Part shown: piece after piece, positions 1 to 6,716 of the stretch
Layout: each line of letters opens with the position of its first letter
Position numbering within the stretch: the first letter of the stretch is position 1
From: Chloroflexia bacterium
Lineage (GTDB): Bacteria; Chloroflexota; Chloroflexia; Thermomicrobiales; JALYUS01
Length of the DNA stretch: 10,450 bases
Reading direction: 5' to 3'
NCBI GenBank assembly: GCA_025924435.1
Contig: JAICIL010000148.1
Coordinates: forward strand, 1 to 10,450
The notes under the pieces: generated by a model
The model's input: only the letters and a program-made list of their open reading frames with translations
What the model was told of the DNA's origin: nothing
Database searches by the model: none
Made by a program: the position numbers and the translations under genes

Positions 1-40
1 AATCTGCTTGGGAGCCGATTGAAAAACCTCGACAGGAATC

Positions 41-111
41 AACCGCCAAGGCGCCAAGGACGCCAAGAAAAACCAGTGCATTCTCTTGGCGTCCTTGGCG
101 CCTTGGCGGTT
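41..111. repeat. 28-bp perfect inverted repeat (CGCCAAG-type dispersed element)
   Basis: Arms at 41-68 and 84-111 are perfect reverse complements over 28 bp, around a 15-nt loop (69-83). Each arm holds three copies of CGCCAAG (spaced by G and then GA). The element ends 5 nt beyond the stop codon of the minus-strand P450 gene, so it could act as a transcription end for that gene, but no run of U follows the stem on that strand. From general knowledge, sequences of the type CCGCCAAGGCGCCAAGGACG occur dispersed in many unrelated bacterial genomes, so a mobile, MITE-like origin is likelier than a purpose-built terminator. The structure is seen directly; the origin is inferred. Confidence 0.85.
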
Positions 112-116
112 TGCAA

Positions 117-1364
117 TCATCGCTCCCGTGGAGTGAATTGCACCGGCATGTGCTTGATGCCGGCGATGAAGCCGGAGCGCAGGCGTTCCACCGGGCCGGC
201 CGGTGCGATGTCCGGCAGGCGCGCGAGCAGCGTCTCGAACATCACCCGCAATTCGAGGCGGGCGAAGGACGCGCCGAGGCAGAAATGTTCCCCGATGCCG
301 AAGGCGATGTGCTCGTTCGGCGTCCGCCCGATGTCGAACGAATTCGCGTTCGGGAAGACCTCCTCGTCGCGGTTCGCGGAAGGATACCAGAGCAGGACGC
401 GCTCCCCCGCGCGCAGGGGCTGGCCGCGCAGTTCGGTGTCGCGCGTCACGTAGCGCATCATGTGCGCGACGGGCGAGGTCCAGCGTAGGATTTCCTCCAC
501 CGCCGTCGGCAGCAGCGCGGGATCGTCCTGGAGCCGGGCGCGCTGCTCGGGATGCTCGAAGAGGGCGAGCAGCCCGCCGGAGATGGCGTTGCGCGTCGTC
601 TCGTTGCCCGCGAGGATCAGCAGTTGGCAGAAGAAGAGCAGTTCCTCCTCGGAGAGCGATTCGCCGTCCACCTCGGACGCGACGAGGACGCTGACGAGGT
701 CCTCCCGCCGCTCCCGCCGCCGCGCCTCGGCCTGCCGCGCGAAGTAGGCGAACATCTCCAGGCGGGAACGTTTCGCCGTCTCCGGCCCGCTCCCCGGCAC
801 CGTCTGGTACTCGGGGTCTTCGGAGCCGAGTCCCTGATTCGTCAGCGTGAACATCAGCGGCCAGTCTTCGTGCGGGATGCCCATCATCGAGCAGATCACC
901 GCCAGCGGGAGCAGCGCCGCCACATCGGTCACGAAGTCGCACGCGCCGCGCGGCGCGACATCGTCAATAATCTGATTCGTGATCTCGCGCACGCTCGGTT
1001 CGAGGAGCGCGGTCGCGCGGGGGGTGAACCCCTTGTTGACGAGGCGGCGGAGGCGCACGTGGCGCGGCGGGTCGGTAATAATCATCATCTTCCCCGCCCC
1101 GACCGTCGTGGACGGGTCGGCGGGGTTGGCCGCCATCGAGATGCCCTGCTGCGAGCTGTAGGTCGCCGTGTCGCGGGAGACGGCGATCAGGTCCGCGTAC
1201 TTGGTGACGGACCAGAAGGGGATGAAACGGTCGTTGCCCGGATTCCAGTGGAGCGGCTCCTCGGCGCGCAGCCGCCGGAAGATTTCGTGCTGCTCGCCCC
1301 GCACGAAGAGATCGAGGTTCGCGAGATCAACCTCCTCGATCGGCAGGGAAGAGATCTGGGCCAT
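117..1364 (-). CDS. Cytochrome P450, CYP124/125/142-like
   Basis: A 415-residue haem-thiolate monooxygenase of normal length for a soluble bacterial P450; it would insert one oxygen atom from O2 into a lipid-like substrate using two electrons from a ferredoxin. Visible landmarks are the I-helix oxygen-activation motif AGNETT (252-257), the K-helix ExxR at E291-R294, and the haem-binding loop FGIGEHFCLG (355-364), with Cys362 as axial ligand. The C-terminal RLRSGFIAGIKHMPV stretch resembles what I recall of mycobacterial CYP124/125/142 enzymes (sterol or branched-lipid hydroxylases), so a steroid, isoprenoid or fatty-acid substrate is a reasonable guess, not proven. The ATG is supported by a near-perfect AAGGAGGT at 1371-1378, 6 nt upstream. 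A ferredoxin gene lies 51 nt upstream on the same strand, consistent with one transcript. No ferredoxin reductase is present in the window. Confidence 0.95.
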   Translation of the reverse strand: MAQISSLPIEEVDLANLDLFVRGEQHEIFRRLRAEEPLHWNPGNDRFIPFWSVTKYADLIAVSRDTATYSSQQGISMAANPADPSTTVGAGKMMIITDPPRHVRLRRLVNKGFTPRATALLEPSVREITNQIIDDVAPRGACDFVTDVAALLPLAVICSMMGIPHEDWPLMFTLTNQGLGSEDPEYQTVPGSGPETAKRSRLEMFAYFARQAEARRRERREDLVSVLVASEVDGESLSEEELLFFCQLLILAGNETTRNAISGGLLALFEHPEQRARLQDDPALLPTAVEEILRWTSPVAHMMRYVTRDTELRGQPLRAGERVLLWYPSANRDEEVFPNANSFDIGRTPNEHIAFGIGEHFCLGASFARLELRVMFETLLARLPDIAPAGPVERLRSGFIAGIKHMPVQFTPRER

Positions 1365-1415
1365 CGTGGGACCTCCTTCATCTCATCGCGGGCAATATCG
1401 GGGCCGCGTTGTCGG

Positions 1416-1613
1416 CTATTCTTCTTCGATCAGGGAGATCGCCTGGCGCGGGCAGAACCGGGCCGCTTCCGCCACTTTCGGGCGCAAGTCCTCGCCGGGG
1501 CGCTCGATCAGCACGTAGCTCTGGTCGTCGTCTCGCAACTGGAACACCTCCGGCGCCGCCAGGACGCAGCGGGCGTTGCCCTCGCACCGGTCATGGTCAA
1601 CGATTACCTTCAT
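1416..1613 (-). CDS. [3Fe-4S] ferredoxin, probable P450 electron donor
   Basis: A 65-residue acidic ferredoxin that would carry single electrons to the P450 encoded just downstream. Cysteines fit a 3Fe-4S cluster: C10-x5-C16 near the N terminus and C54-Pro near the C terminus. The position that would hold the extra cysteine of a 4Fe-4S protein (residue 13) is Asn. The APEVF segment after the second cysteine and the final CPRQAI are typical of actinobacterial-type P450 ferredoxins. The reading frame stays open upstream to 1871, but that extension shows no ferredoxin similarity and the protein is full length from ATG 1613, so this start was chosen. The upstream AGAAAG on the minus strand is a weak ribosome site. 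Confidence 0.9.
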   Translation of the reverse strand: MKVIVDHDRCEGNARCVLAAPEVFQLRDDDQSYVLIERPGEDLRPKVAEAARFCPRQAISLIEEE

Positions 1614-2016
1614 CCGCTTTCTAAACCCCCAACATATGGTCGGCGGCCACACGCGCCGCTCGGTCATGCTCACCCCGTGGGCACACTCGGCAATTCCCCT
1701 CGGACCGTTCGTGCCCCCATTGTACACGCGAATGTCAACCAATTCGCCGGGGACGATCCGCCGCATCACCGATGCGCCGCGCCGATCGGTGCACGCGACT
1801 ACCAGATCGCGCCATCTCCCGCCCGGAGCAAAGGGGCGGGCGGCGACTGACCGGATTGTCAGTCGCCGCACCAGATTTGTTCACCCCTTTGGTCAGCAGA
1901 TGGACTATGCTTGAAACCAGTTACCGAAGTGACCAAGCGGGTATCGTGTTACTGCCGAATCCCCCAGTGCCCGACGCGGAGGCTCCATCGGCATATGGGG
2001 GGCGGGGAGGATTATC
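1614..2016. other. Divergent intergenic region, no convincing gene
   Basis: About 400 bases separate the minus-strand ferredoxin from the plus-strand small secreted protein. Open frames exist here but none has recognisable composition or a ribosome site. The region must hold promoters for both directions; I found no convincing pair of -35 and -10 boxes with correct spacing on either strand. It contains three successive hairpins (listed separately) and ends in a strong GGGGAGG at 2005-2011, which is the ribosome site of the gene at 2017. Confidence 0.6.
1767..1869. other. Three tandem hairpins upstream of the exosortase operon
   Basis: Hairpin 1 pairs CACCGAT (1767-1773) with ATCGGTG (1785-1791). 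Hairpin 2 pairs CCCGCCC (1818-1824) with GGGCGGG (1834-1840), loop 9 nt. Hairpin 3 pairs GCGGCGACTGAC (1840-1851) with GTCAGTCGCCGC (1858-1869), a perfect 12-bp stem with a 6-nt loop. None is followed by a U run on either strand, so plain terminators are unlikely. They could be a structured 5' leader, a regulatory RNA or leftover repeat elements. Pairing is seen; function is unknown. Confidence 0.5.
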
Positions 2017-2283
2017 ATGCGGCGTCTACGAACGTCTCTCGCGCTCATCGTCTTGGCTGTCGCGGTCTCTCTCTCGGTCACTCCCGTTCTTGCGGGCGGG
2101 CAGAATCCCGGGGGGAACGGGCAGAACTGTCCGAGCGGCCAGGGCTGCCCTCCCGGCGCGCCGACGCTTTCGGAATCCCATTTCGCGGTGCTGCTCCCGC
2201 TGATCGCCATCGCGCTCGTTGGCGGCATTATCGGCGTCGTCTATCTGCGCCAGCGCGCGCGGGTGCATGCGGCCACCTCATAG
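2017..2283 (+). CDS. Small secreted membrane-anchored protein, candidate exosortase substrate
   Basis: An 88-residue protein with a signal peptide (RR start, hydrophobic core about 7-22, likely cleavage after VLA at 24-26), a short Gly/Asn/Pro-rich segment with two cysteines (C38, C44), then APTLSES (49-54 region), a single hydrophobic helix about 57-77, and a basic tail RQRAR (78-82). Short motif, membrane helix, arginine cluster at the very C terminus is the layout of exosortase sorting signals (PEP-CTERM and relatives). PTLSE matches the core of the IPTLSEWG signal as I recall it for IPTL-CTERM proteins, but the following Trp-Gly is replaced by Ser-His. The gene has a good ribosome site (GGGAGG, 2006-2011) and ends 3 nt before the exosortase start, so the two are surely co-transcribed. 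The mature region would be only about 25 residues outside the membrane. A dedicated substrate or a small accessory subunit are the two readings. Confidence 0.8.
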   Translation: MRRLRTSLALIVLAVAVSLSVTPVLAGGQNPGGNGQNCPSGQGCPPGAPTLSESHFAVLLPLIAIALVGGIIGVVYLRQRARVHAATS

Positions 2284-2286
2284 CGG

Positions 2287-4398
2287 ATGGTCACCGTCTC
2301 CACTGGCCTGCCGACGCGGGTTGACCGAATCCCCGGAGGCGCGCGCCTCCGGGGATGGTGGCGTCCGGCGGCGCTGATCGCGAGCATCGCCGCGGCGTAT
2401 GCGCTGCCGCTCTCCATGCTCGTCCGAGCGACGGGATACGATACGCCGCTCGCGTATCTCGGCCTCGTCCCCCCGCTCGCCTTCGTACTCGGCTGCTGGC
2501 AGCACCACCGGCATGCCGCCGCGCCCGCATCGCCCACACCGCGCGATGCCGTCGCGGGTGGCGCGCTCCTCGTCCTCGCGGCGCTGATCGCCGGCGGGGC
2601 GCCGGTCCTGCTCACCCCGTCCCCCTGGTCGCAAGGGTTCGACCTGGCCGCCTTCCCGCGTTTCGCGGCGGGCGCGCATCTCGATCTGCTCTCGCTGCCG
2701 CTCTTCGCGGCGGGGATGCTCGTCCTCCTCTACGGCGCGACGGCGCTCCGGTGGCCATGGCCCGCGCTCGGCTACGCCTTCCTTGTCTGGCCCGTGCCGT
2801 ACACGTTTCTCCTCGGCCATCTGCTCCCGTTCGTCGCGGATGCCACCGCGTGGGCGACGGGCGGGTTGAGCGCGGTCCTACCCCTCGGCGCGACGGTCTC
2901 CCCGGAGGACGGGACGCTGTTCACCGTCGCGACGCCGCACGGGCCGCAGGCCGTGAGCATCGGCTCGGCGTGTTCCGGCTTCAACTCGTTCGTCGCATGG
3001 CTGCTCCTCGCCGGTGCGGGCTGCATCATCGTGCGCGAGCGGCGCGGCGGTGGGAGCGGCCTTCGCGCGGTGGGGCGGCTCGCGCTCTGGGTATTGGCGG
3101 GCGCGATCGGGGCATTGCTCGGCAATATCGTCCGCATCGCCCTCCTGTTCGCGATTGTCCATCGTTCCGGGCTGGACGCCACATTCGACCGGGTGCATGC
3201 GTCGCTCGGCAATGGGCTGTTCACCCTCATCGTGCTCGGGATGGTCGCGCTCCTGCCCCGCTTCGGCCTCGCGCTCCCGCAACCGACGCGCGCGGCGCGC
3301 GACCGGCCCGTGCTATCACCGGGCATCGTCCTACCTCCTGTCCAGGCATCGTTGCTCGCGTGTGCGGCCCTCGCCTTGGCGACCGGCATGCTCCTCGGCG
3401 TCGGGATCCTCCATCTGGCGCTGGCCTTGCTCGGCGGGTATCTGCTCCTCGCGCTGTACCTGCTCGCCATCGGCGCCCGCCCGCATGGCATGAACGATCA
3501 ACACCCGCGCCGCCGAGCGATCATCCTCGCCCTCGCCGCCACGGTCGTCGCGGCCGGCGCGCTCGCCCTGGCCTGGTCCCTGAAAGAGGCGCGCAGCGCG
3601 CAATTGCCCTCGATGGGCTGGCGCATTGACCAGGCGCAGCAGGGGCTGATTACGGGCCGGGCGCGGCACGTCGGGGCGTTCGCGCTCGCGGCCGCGACGC
3701 TCGCCGCCGGATGGTCGGCGCGCGTCGCGCTCCGCCGCTCCGCCGTCCCCGCTCGCATCCCCGGCGGTCGGCGCTTCCCGGCGTGGGGCGGGGCCGCGCT
3801 GGCGGCGGGCGCCATTGTCGTCGGGACGGCCTCGCTCGGTGTCACGACGGTCACGGTGGCGTCGTTCAAGGAGAATGTCGCCGCGATTGCCACGGCCCCG
3901 GCGGCCGACTTCGACGCCGCCATGCCTGCACTCTCCAATGCGCAGCCGACGTTCGTGGAGGCGTACGACTGGCCGAAGCAATCGCTCGGCAAGAGCGCGA
4001 CATACAACCGCTATCGCTACGACGGAGCGGACGGGCAGCCGCTCTGGGTGGATGTCCTGACGACCGAGGATGCGGACGCCCTCGCCTATCACAGCGTCCG
4101 GACATGCTACGCATTCCACGGCTTCACGGAGCGTGGCACCCTCGCACTCGCGCTCGGAGGCGGCGCGACGACGGCGGGGATCATCAATTACATCAAGCCC
4201 GACGTGAACGAGGCGTGGAGCACGCTCTACTGGGAGGGGACGATCGCGCGGGATGGCCGGACATTCTATCAGCGGGTCGTGCTGCTCTATCACCTCGACC
4301 TGCCCGTCGGCGACGCAACCGGCGCGCGCTTCGGCCCGAACAATGTCCTCATGCAGGGGTATGCCGCGCAGATCCTCGATCGCCTCGACGCGCGATGA
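2287..4398 (+). CDS. xrt: Exosortase fused to EpsI-like domain
   Basis: A 703-residue multi-pass membrane protein. Exosortases are membrane transpeptidase-like proteases that cleave C-terminal sorting signals of exported proteins and attach or release them. Residues about 25-330 form the exosortase core, with several hydrophobic helices and all three expected catalytic residues: Cys229 in SACSGFNSF, Arg283 in LGNIVRIALL and His304 in FDRVHASLGNG. Residues about 353-515 add further hydrophobic segments (353-395, 411-430, 462-480, 498-515). Residues about 530-703 are a soluble domain resembling EpsI (the exosortase-associated domain), with the HSxxxCY segment at H602-C607. Simple exosortases are under about 300 residues, so this is a long fusion form. 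The start follows the small-protein stop by 3 nt with no clear ribosome site of its own, suggesting translational coupling. The subtype is not one I can name; targets elsewhere in the genome are unknown. Confidence 0.9.
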   Translation: MVTVSTGLPTRVDRIPGGARLRGWWRPAALIASIAAAYALPLSMLVRATGYDTPLAYLGLVPPLAFVLGCWQHHRHAAAPASPTPRDAVAGGALLVLAALIAGGAPVLLTPSPWSQGFDLAAFPRFAAGAHLDLLSLPLFAAGMLVLLYGATALRWPWPALGYAFLVWPVPYTFLLGHLLPFVADATAWATGGLSAVLPLGATVSPEDGTLFTVATPHGPQAVSIGSACSGFNSFVAWLLLAGAGCIIVRERRGGGSGLRAVGRLALWVLAGAIGALLGNIVRIALLFAIVHRSGLDATFDRVHASLGNGLFTLIVLGMVALLPRFGLALPQPTRAARDRPVLSPGIVLPPVQASLLACAALALATGMLLGVGILHLALALLGGYLLLALYLLAIGARPHGMNDQHPRRRAIILALAATVVAAGALALAWSLKEARSAQLPSMGWRIDQAQQGLITGRARHVGAFALAAATLAAGWSARVALRRSAVPARIPGGRRFPAWGGAALAAGAIVVGTASLGVTTVTVASFKENVAAIATAPAADFDAAMPALSNAQPTFVEAYDWPKQSLGKSATYNRYRYDGADGQPLWVDVLTTEDADALAYHSVRTCYAFHGFTERGTLALALGGGATTAGIINYIKPDVNEAWSTLYWEGTIARDGRTFYQRVVLLYHLDLPVGDATGARFGPNNVLMQGYAAQILDRLDAR

Positions 4399-4437
4399 GC
4401 CTCGACCGACCGCACGAGGCGCGAGCGGCGGTGGGCC

Positions 4438-4488
4438 AACCTCACCCCCCGGCCCCCTCTCGTACGGAGCCATCGCGTGGAGAGGGGG
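4438..4488 (+). repeat. REP-like palindromic repeat, copy 1
   Basis: The tail AACCTCACCCCCCGG (4438-4452) is followed by a stem pairing CCCCCTCTC (4453-4461) with GAGAGGGGG (4480-4488) around an 18-nt loop, the largest loop of the five copies. It lies 39 nt after the exosortase stop codon. Copy 2 faces it in opposite orientation, so the two tails (4438-4461 and 4563-4584) can also pair with each other. Confidence 0.85.
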
Positions 4489-4545
4489 AGCAACCTCTGA
4501 GAAACCCCGATGTTTGAGGAACGCCACGGCACGTCAAGCGAGTCA

Positions 4546-4584
4546 CCCCTCTCCGCTTGACGGAGAGGGGCCGGGGGTGAGGTT
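4546..4584 (-). repeat. REP-like palindromic repeat, copy 2 (inverted)
   Basis: The stem pairs CCCCTCTCCG (4546-4555) with CGGAGAGGGG (4561-4570) around the loop CTTGA. The tail CCGGGGGTGAGGTT (4571-4584) is the reverse complement of copy 1's tail apart from one C. With copy 1 it bounds a 147-bp unit with inverted ends, similar in layout to paired REP units or a small MITE. Confidence 0.85.
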
Positions 4585-4666
4585 GATCCCCAGCAGACAT
4601 ACGCTCGGTAATGCGGCGGATGTGCAAGGAGTGATCCAAACAACCCATCGAAACGATTAACCACAT

Positions 4667-4685
4667 GCGCCGCCGCTGGCGGCGC
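4667..4685. other. GC-rich hairpin downstream of the minus-strand hypothetical gene
   Basis: GCGCCGCC (4667-4674) pairs perfectly with GGCGGCGC (4678-4685) over a 3-nt loop. It lies about 55 nt beyond the stop of the minus-strand gene ending at 4740 and could end that transcript, but the following bases on that strand (ATGTGGTTAATC) are not a true U run. Confidence 0.35.
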
Positions 4686-4739
4686 GCCAGGGGAGGCGTT
4701 CCCCGGCGTGGGAGCCGTCCGATCGCGCGGTGTGCGGCG

Positions 4740-4967
4740 TCATCGCGGCTCGTTTGCGTCGAAAGTGTCCAGCAATGCGAAGAGTTCCTCCTCCGCTGCC
4801 GCCGCCTCCGCAAATCGCGACCAGTTGCTGCGGACGAGATCGTCGAGCGACACACCCCGGTCAATCATCTCGGTCTGCTCGGCCATGTAGCGGCGCATCG
4901 CGTCGCGGAAACGACGAGCGACCGCCACGACGGCCTCCATCCGCTCCGCTCTTTCCGCGTCAGCCAC
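4740..4967 (-). CDS. Small helical hypothetical protein
   Basis: I do not recognise this gene. From GTG 4967 it encodes 75 residues; from the internal ATG at 4940 it would be 66. It is charged, without signal peptide or membrane segment, and looks almost wholly alpha-helical (repeated Ala/Glu/Arg runs, then MAEQTEMIDRGVSLDDLV, then an acidic C terminus). The GTG has GGTGGA 6 nt upstream on its strand, while the ATG has GGAG only 3 nt away, so GTG is slightly preferred. The frame runs open upstream to 5156, but that part has no protein-like character. Composition fits the surrounding genes. It could be a small cytosolic regulatory or antitoxin-like protein, but nothing proves that. Confidence 0.5.
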   Translation of the reverse strand: MADAERAERMEAVVAVARRFRDAMRRYMAEQTEMIDRGVSLDDLVRSNWSRFAEAAAAEEELFALLDTFDANEPR

Positions 4968-5187
4968 GCGGTTCCACCCAACGGGAAGGGTTCGCCATTC
5001 GCCGCATCCGTCGCTCCCTTCCTTCGTTCTATCGAGTAGGGATCGGCCACCACGCCGGGTTGTCCTCCAATGAACGTACACGCTTTGCGGCGCGTTTGCA
5101 AGCGGATGCGTCGCGTATTCGCGCCGTTCCACGCCGGGAGAAGCGCGAGCCTGCACATTCCATCGTGCATCATGAATGGGGCATGCA

Positions 5188-5451
5188 ATGAGCGAGGGGC
5201 GGGCGAATGAGGCGGCTAACGCCGGACCGCCGCATGCCGCCGGAGATGACCCGACACCGAACGCGCATCTCGCGGAGATCGTCCATGCGCTCCTGGCGGA
5301 GGCCGGGAATGAGCGGCACGAGAGAGACCCCGAGACGCTCCCGCGCTACGCGTACTTTCTCCAGCGGCTCGCCATGGCCTACATGCAGCGGACGACGGGG
5401 GAAGCGCGGAGCGCCGAAGAGGGCCACGGCGAGGATACCACACCCGGTTAG
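5188..5451 (+). CDS. Small hypothetical protein
   Basis: Not recognised. It is an 87-residue hydrophilic protein with a low-complexity N terminus (residues 1-25, Ala/Gly/Pro-rich), a predicted helical core (about 26-70, AHLAEIVHALLAEAGN and YFLQRLAMAYMQR) and an acidic tail. There is no signal peptide or metal site. An in-frame ATG at 5176 would add four residues; ATG 5188 was preferred because GGGG sits 7 nt upstream and MSEG is a natural start. It runs in the same direction as the glycosyltransferase 101 nt downstream, but that gene appears to have its own promoter. It may be a real lineage-specific protein or a chance frame. Confidence 0.45.
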   Translation: MSEGRANEAANAGPPHAAGDDPTPNAHLAEIVHALLAEAGNERHERDPETLPRYAYFLQRLAMAYMQRTTGEARSAEEGHGEDTTPG

Positions 5452-5513
5452 TGCCGCTCTTTTTCCCGCTCTCCGCGGCAGCCCTTGGCGTGGGAGGGTT
5501 CCGGGCGGCGCAT

Positions 5514-5544
5514 TTGTCCCACATTTCACAAAGTGCGCTATACT
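5514..5544 (+). promoter_or_regulatory. Possible sigma-70-type promoter giving a leaderless mRNA
   Basis: TATACT at 5539-5544 is a good -10 box; TTGTCC at 5514-5519 is a possible -35 box, but the 19-nt spacing is long. The ATG of the glycosyltransferase is at 5553, so transcription would begin about where translation does. No ribosome site precedes that ATG, which agrees with a leaderless message. An imperfect palindrome, CACATTTCACAAAGTG (5520-5535), lies between the boxes. Confidence 0.4.
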
Positions 5545-5552
5545 GCACCGCG

Positions 5553-6716
5553 ATGAGTGACGCGATCGGACATCCCCCATCCGCAGACACCGCGCCCGCC
5601 GGGCGGCGATTGCGTATCCTCGCGGTCGAGCCGACGTACGGCGGGTCGCGCCGCGCGTTCATCGAGAACCTCGTCAACTACAGCGCGCATGAGATCGTGC
5701 CGCTGACGCTGCCCGCGCGCTTCTGGAAATGGCGGATGCGCGGGGCGCACTACGAACTGGCGCGGATGCTCAATGAGACGCCCGGTTCGTTCGACCTCGT
5801 GCTGGCGGGGGAAATGCTCAATCTCCCCGCCTTCCTCGGCATGATGCGCCACCGGCTGAAGGAGGCGCGCGTCATCGTCTACTTCCACACAAACCAACTC
5901 AGTTTCCCGCTGCCGCCATGGGAGAAGCGGGATGTGACGCTGCCGCTGGCGAACCTCGACGGGATGCTGGTGGCGGACGAGGTCTGGTTCAACACGTCGG
6001 AGCACCGCGACGAGTTCCTCGACGCCCTGCCCCGCCTCCTGCGCGTCTTCCCGGAATACCGCGCGGTGCATGTTGGGGACATCGTCGCGGCGCGGAGCCA
6101 CATTCTGGCGCCGGGGATTGATCTGCGCGCGCTCGACGTGGAGCGGGAGGCGGCCCTCGCCACGCCGCTCGCGCCGGGGCCGCCGGTGATCCTCTGGAAC
6201 AGCCGGTGGGACTACGACAAGCGCCCGGACATCTTCTTCGCCGCCCTGCGCGATCTCGTCGAGCGGCGCATCCCTTTCCGCCTCGCGCTGGCGGGGACGA
6301 ACCCGCACGGCCGCTCGCCGGAGTTCGAGGAGGCGCGGGACGAGTTCGCGGCGCAACTCGTCCACTACGGCCAGCGCCCCTCGCGGGAGGAGTACGCGCG
6401 CCTCCTCTGGCGCTGCCAGTTGGTCGTCTCGACGGCGGAGCACGAATATTTCCCGACGGGCGCGCTGGAAGCGATGTACTGCGGCTGCATCCCCGTGCTG
6501 CCGAACACGCTCGCTTACCCCTCCTTCGCGCCCGCCGCGAACCTCTACCGACCCGGCGAAGTCGGCTCGCTCGCCGAACGGATCGCCGCCCTGCTGCGCG
6601 CCCCGCTCCTCCCCGACCCCGCGCCCTTCCGCGAAACCGCCGCCCGCTACGATATCGGCCGCGTGATCGGGCCGTTCGACGCGGGATTTGCACGCGTGGC
6701 GGGGATGGGAACCTGA
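5553..6716 (+). CDS. tRNA-queuosine alpha-mannosyltransferase homologue (DUF3524 / GT4 type)
   Basis: A 387-residue cytosolic glycosyltransferase. The N-terminal half carries the DUF3524 signature of animal GTDC1 (QTMAN, which adds mannose to queuosine in tRNA-Asp): EPTYGGSRRAF (26-36), LPARFWKWRMRGAHY (53-67) and FHTNQLSFP (111-119). The C-terminal half is a GT-B donor-binding domain with RWDYDKRPDIFF (218-229) and the E-x7-E motif in EHEYFPTGALE (E298, E306), then AMYCGCIPV. As recalled, the human protein has closely matching segments at each point. Sugar donor and acceptor in bacteria are unproven; a queuosine-modified tRNA with GDP-mannose is the inference by homology. The frame is open from 5451, but only ATG 5553 gives the family-like start. 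The stop codon lies inside a palindromic repeat. No queuosine biosynthesis gene is nearby. Confidence 0.88.
   Translation: MSDAIGHPPSADTAPAGRRLRILAVEPTYGGSRRAFIENLVNYSAHEIVPLTLPARFWKWRMRGAHYELARMLNETPGSFDLVLAGEMLNLPAFLGMMRHRLKEARVIVYFHTNQLSFPLPPWEKRDVTLPLANLDGMLVADEVWFNTSEHRDEFLDALPRLLRVFPEYRAVHVGDIVAARSHILAPGIDLRALDVEREAALATPLAPGPPVILWNSRWDYDKRPDIFFAALRDLVERRIPFRLALAGTNPHGRSPEFEEARDEFAAQLVHYGQRPSREEYARLLWRCQLVVSTAEHEYFPTGALEAMYCGCIPVLPNTLAYPSFAPAANLYRPGEVGSLAERIAALLRAPLLPDPAPFRETAARYDIGRVIGPFDAGFARVAGMGT

Larger units (their letters stand above)
4399..4739. other. Repeat-rich spacer after the exosortase gene
   Basis: No gene is supported here. The stretch holds two facing copies of the palindromic CTCACCCC repeat (4438-4488 and 4546-4584) and a GC-rich hairpin at 4667-4685. 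Open frames crossing it are made largely of repeat sequence. Confidence 0.7.

Noticed and set aside
1719..1738. TTGACA (minus, 1738-1733) and TACAAT (minus, 1724-1719) as a promoter for the ferredoxin
   Set aside because: Both boxes are good, but the spacing is only 8 nt, far from the needed 16-18.
552..1850. Long plus-strand open frame (432 codons) opposite the P450 and ferredoxin genes
   Set aside because: It is antisense to two well-identified genes, Arg-rich and of low protein-like character; such frames arise from high GC at third positions.
1614..1871. N-terminal extension of the ferredoxin frame to 151 codons
   Set aside because: The added residues lack ferredoxin character and ATG 1613 gives a full-length family member.
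1883..1895. 13-nt ACCCCTTTGGTCA shared with 9935-9947, both in upstream regions
   Set aside because: About one such match is expected by chance in a window of this size on both strands, and the inverted-repeat form is perfect only at the second site.
5453..5480. TGCCGC...GCGGCA pairing just after the small hypothetical gene as a terminator
   Set aside because: Six-bp stem, 16-nt loop, no U run after it; too weak.
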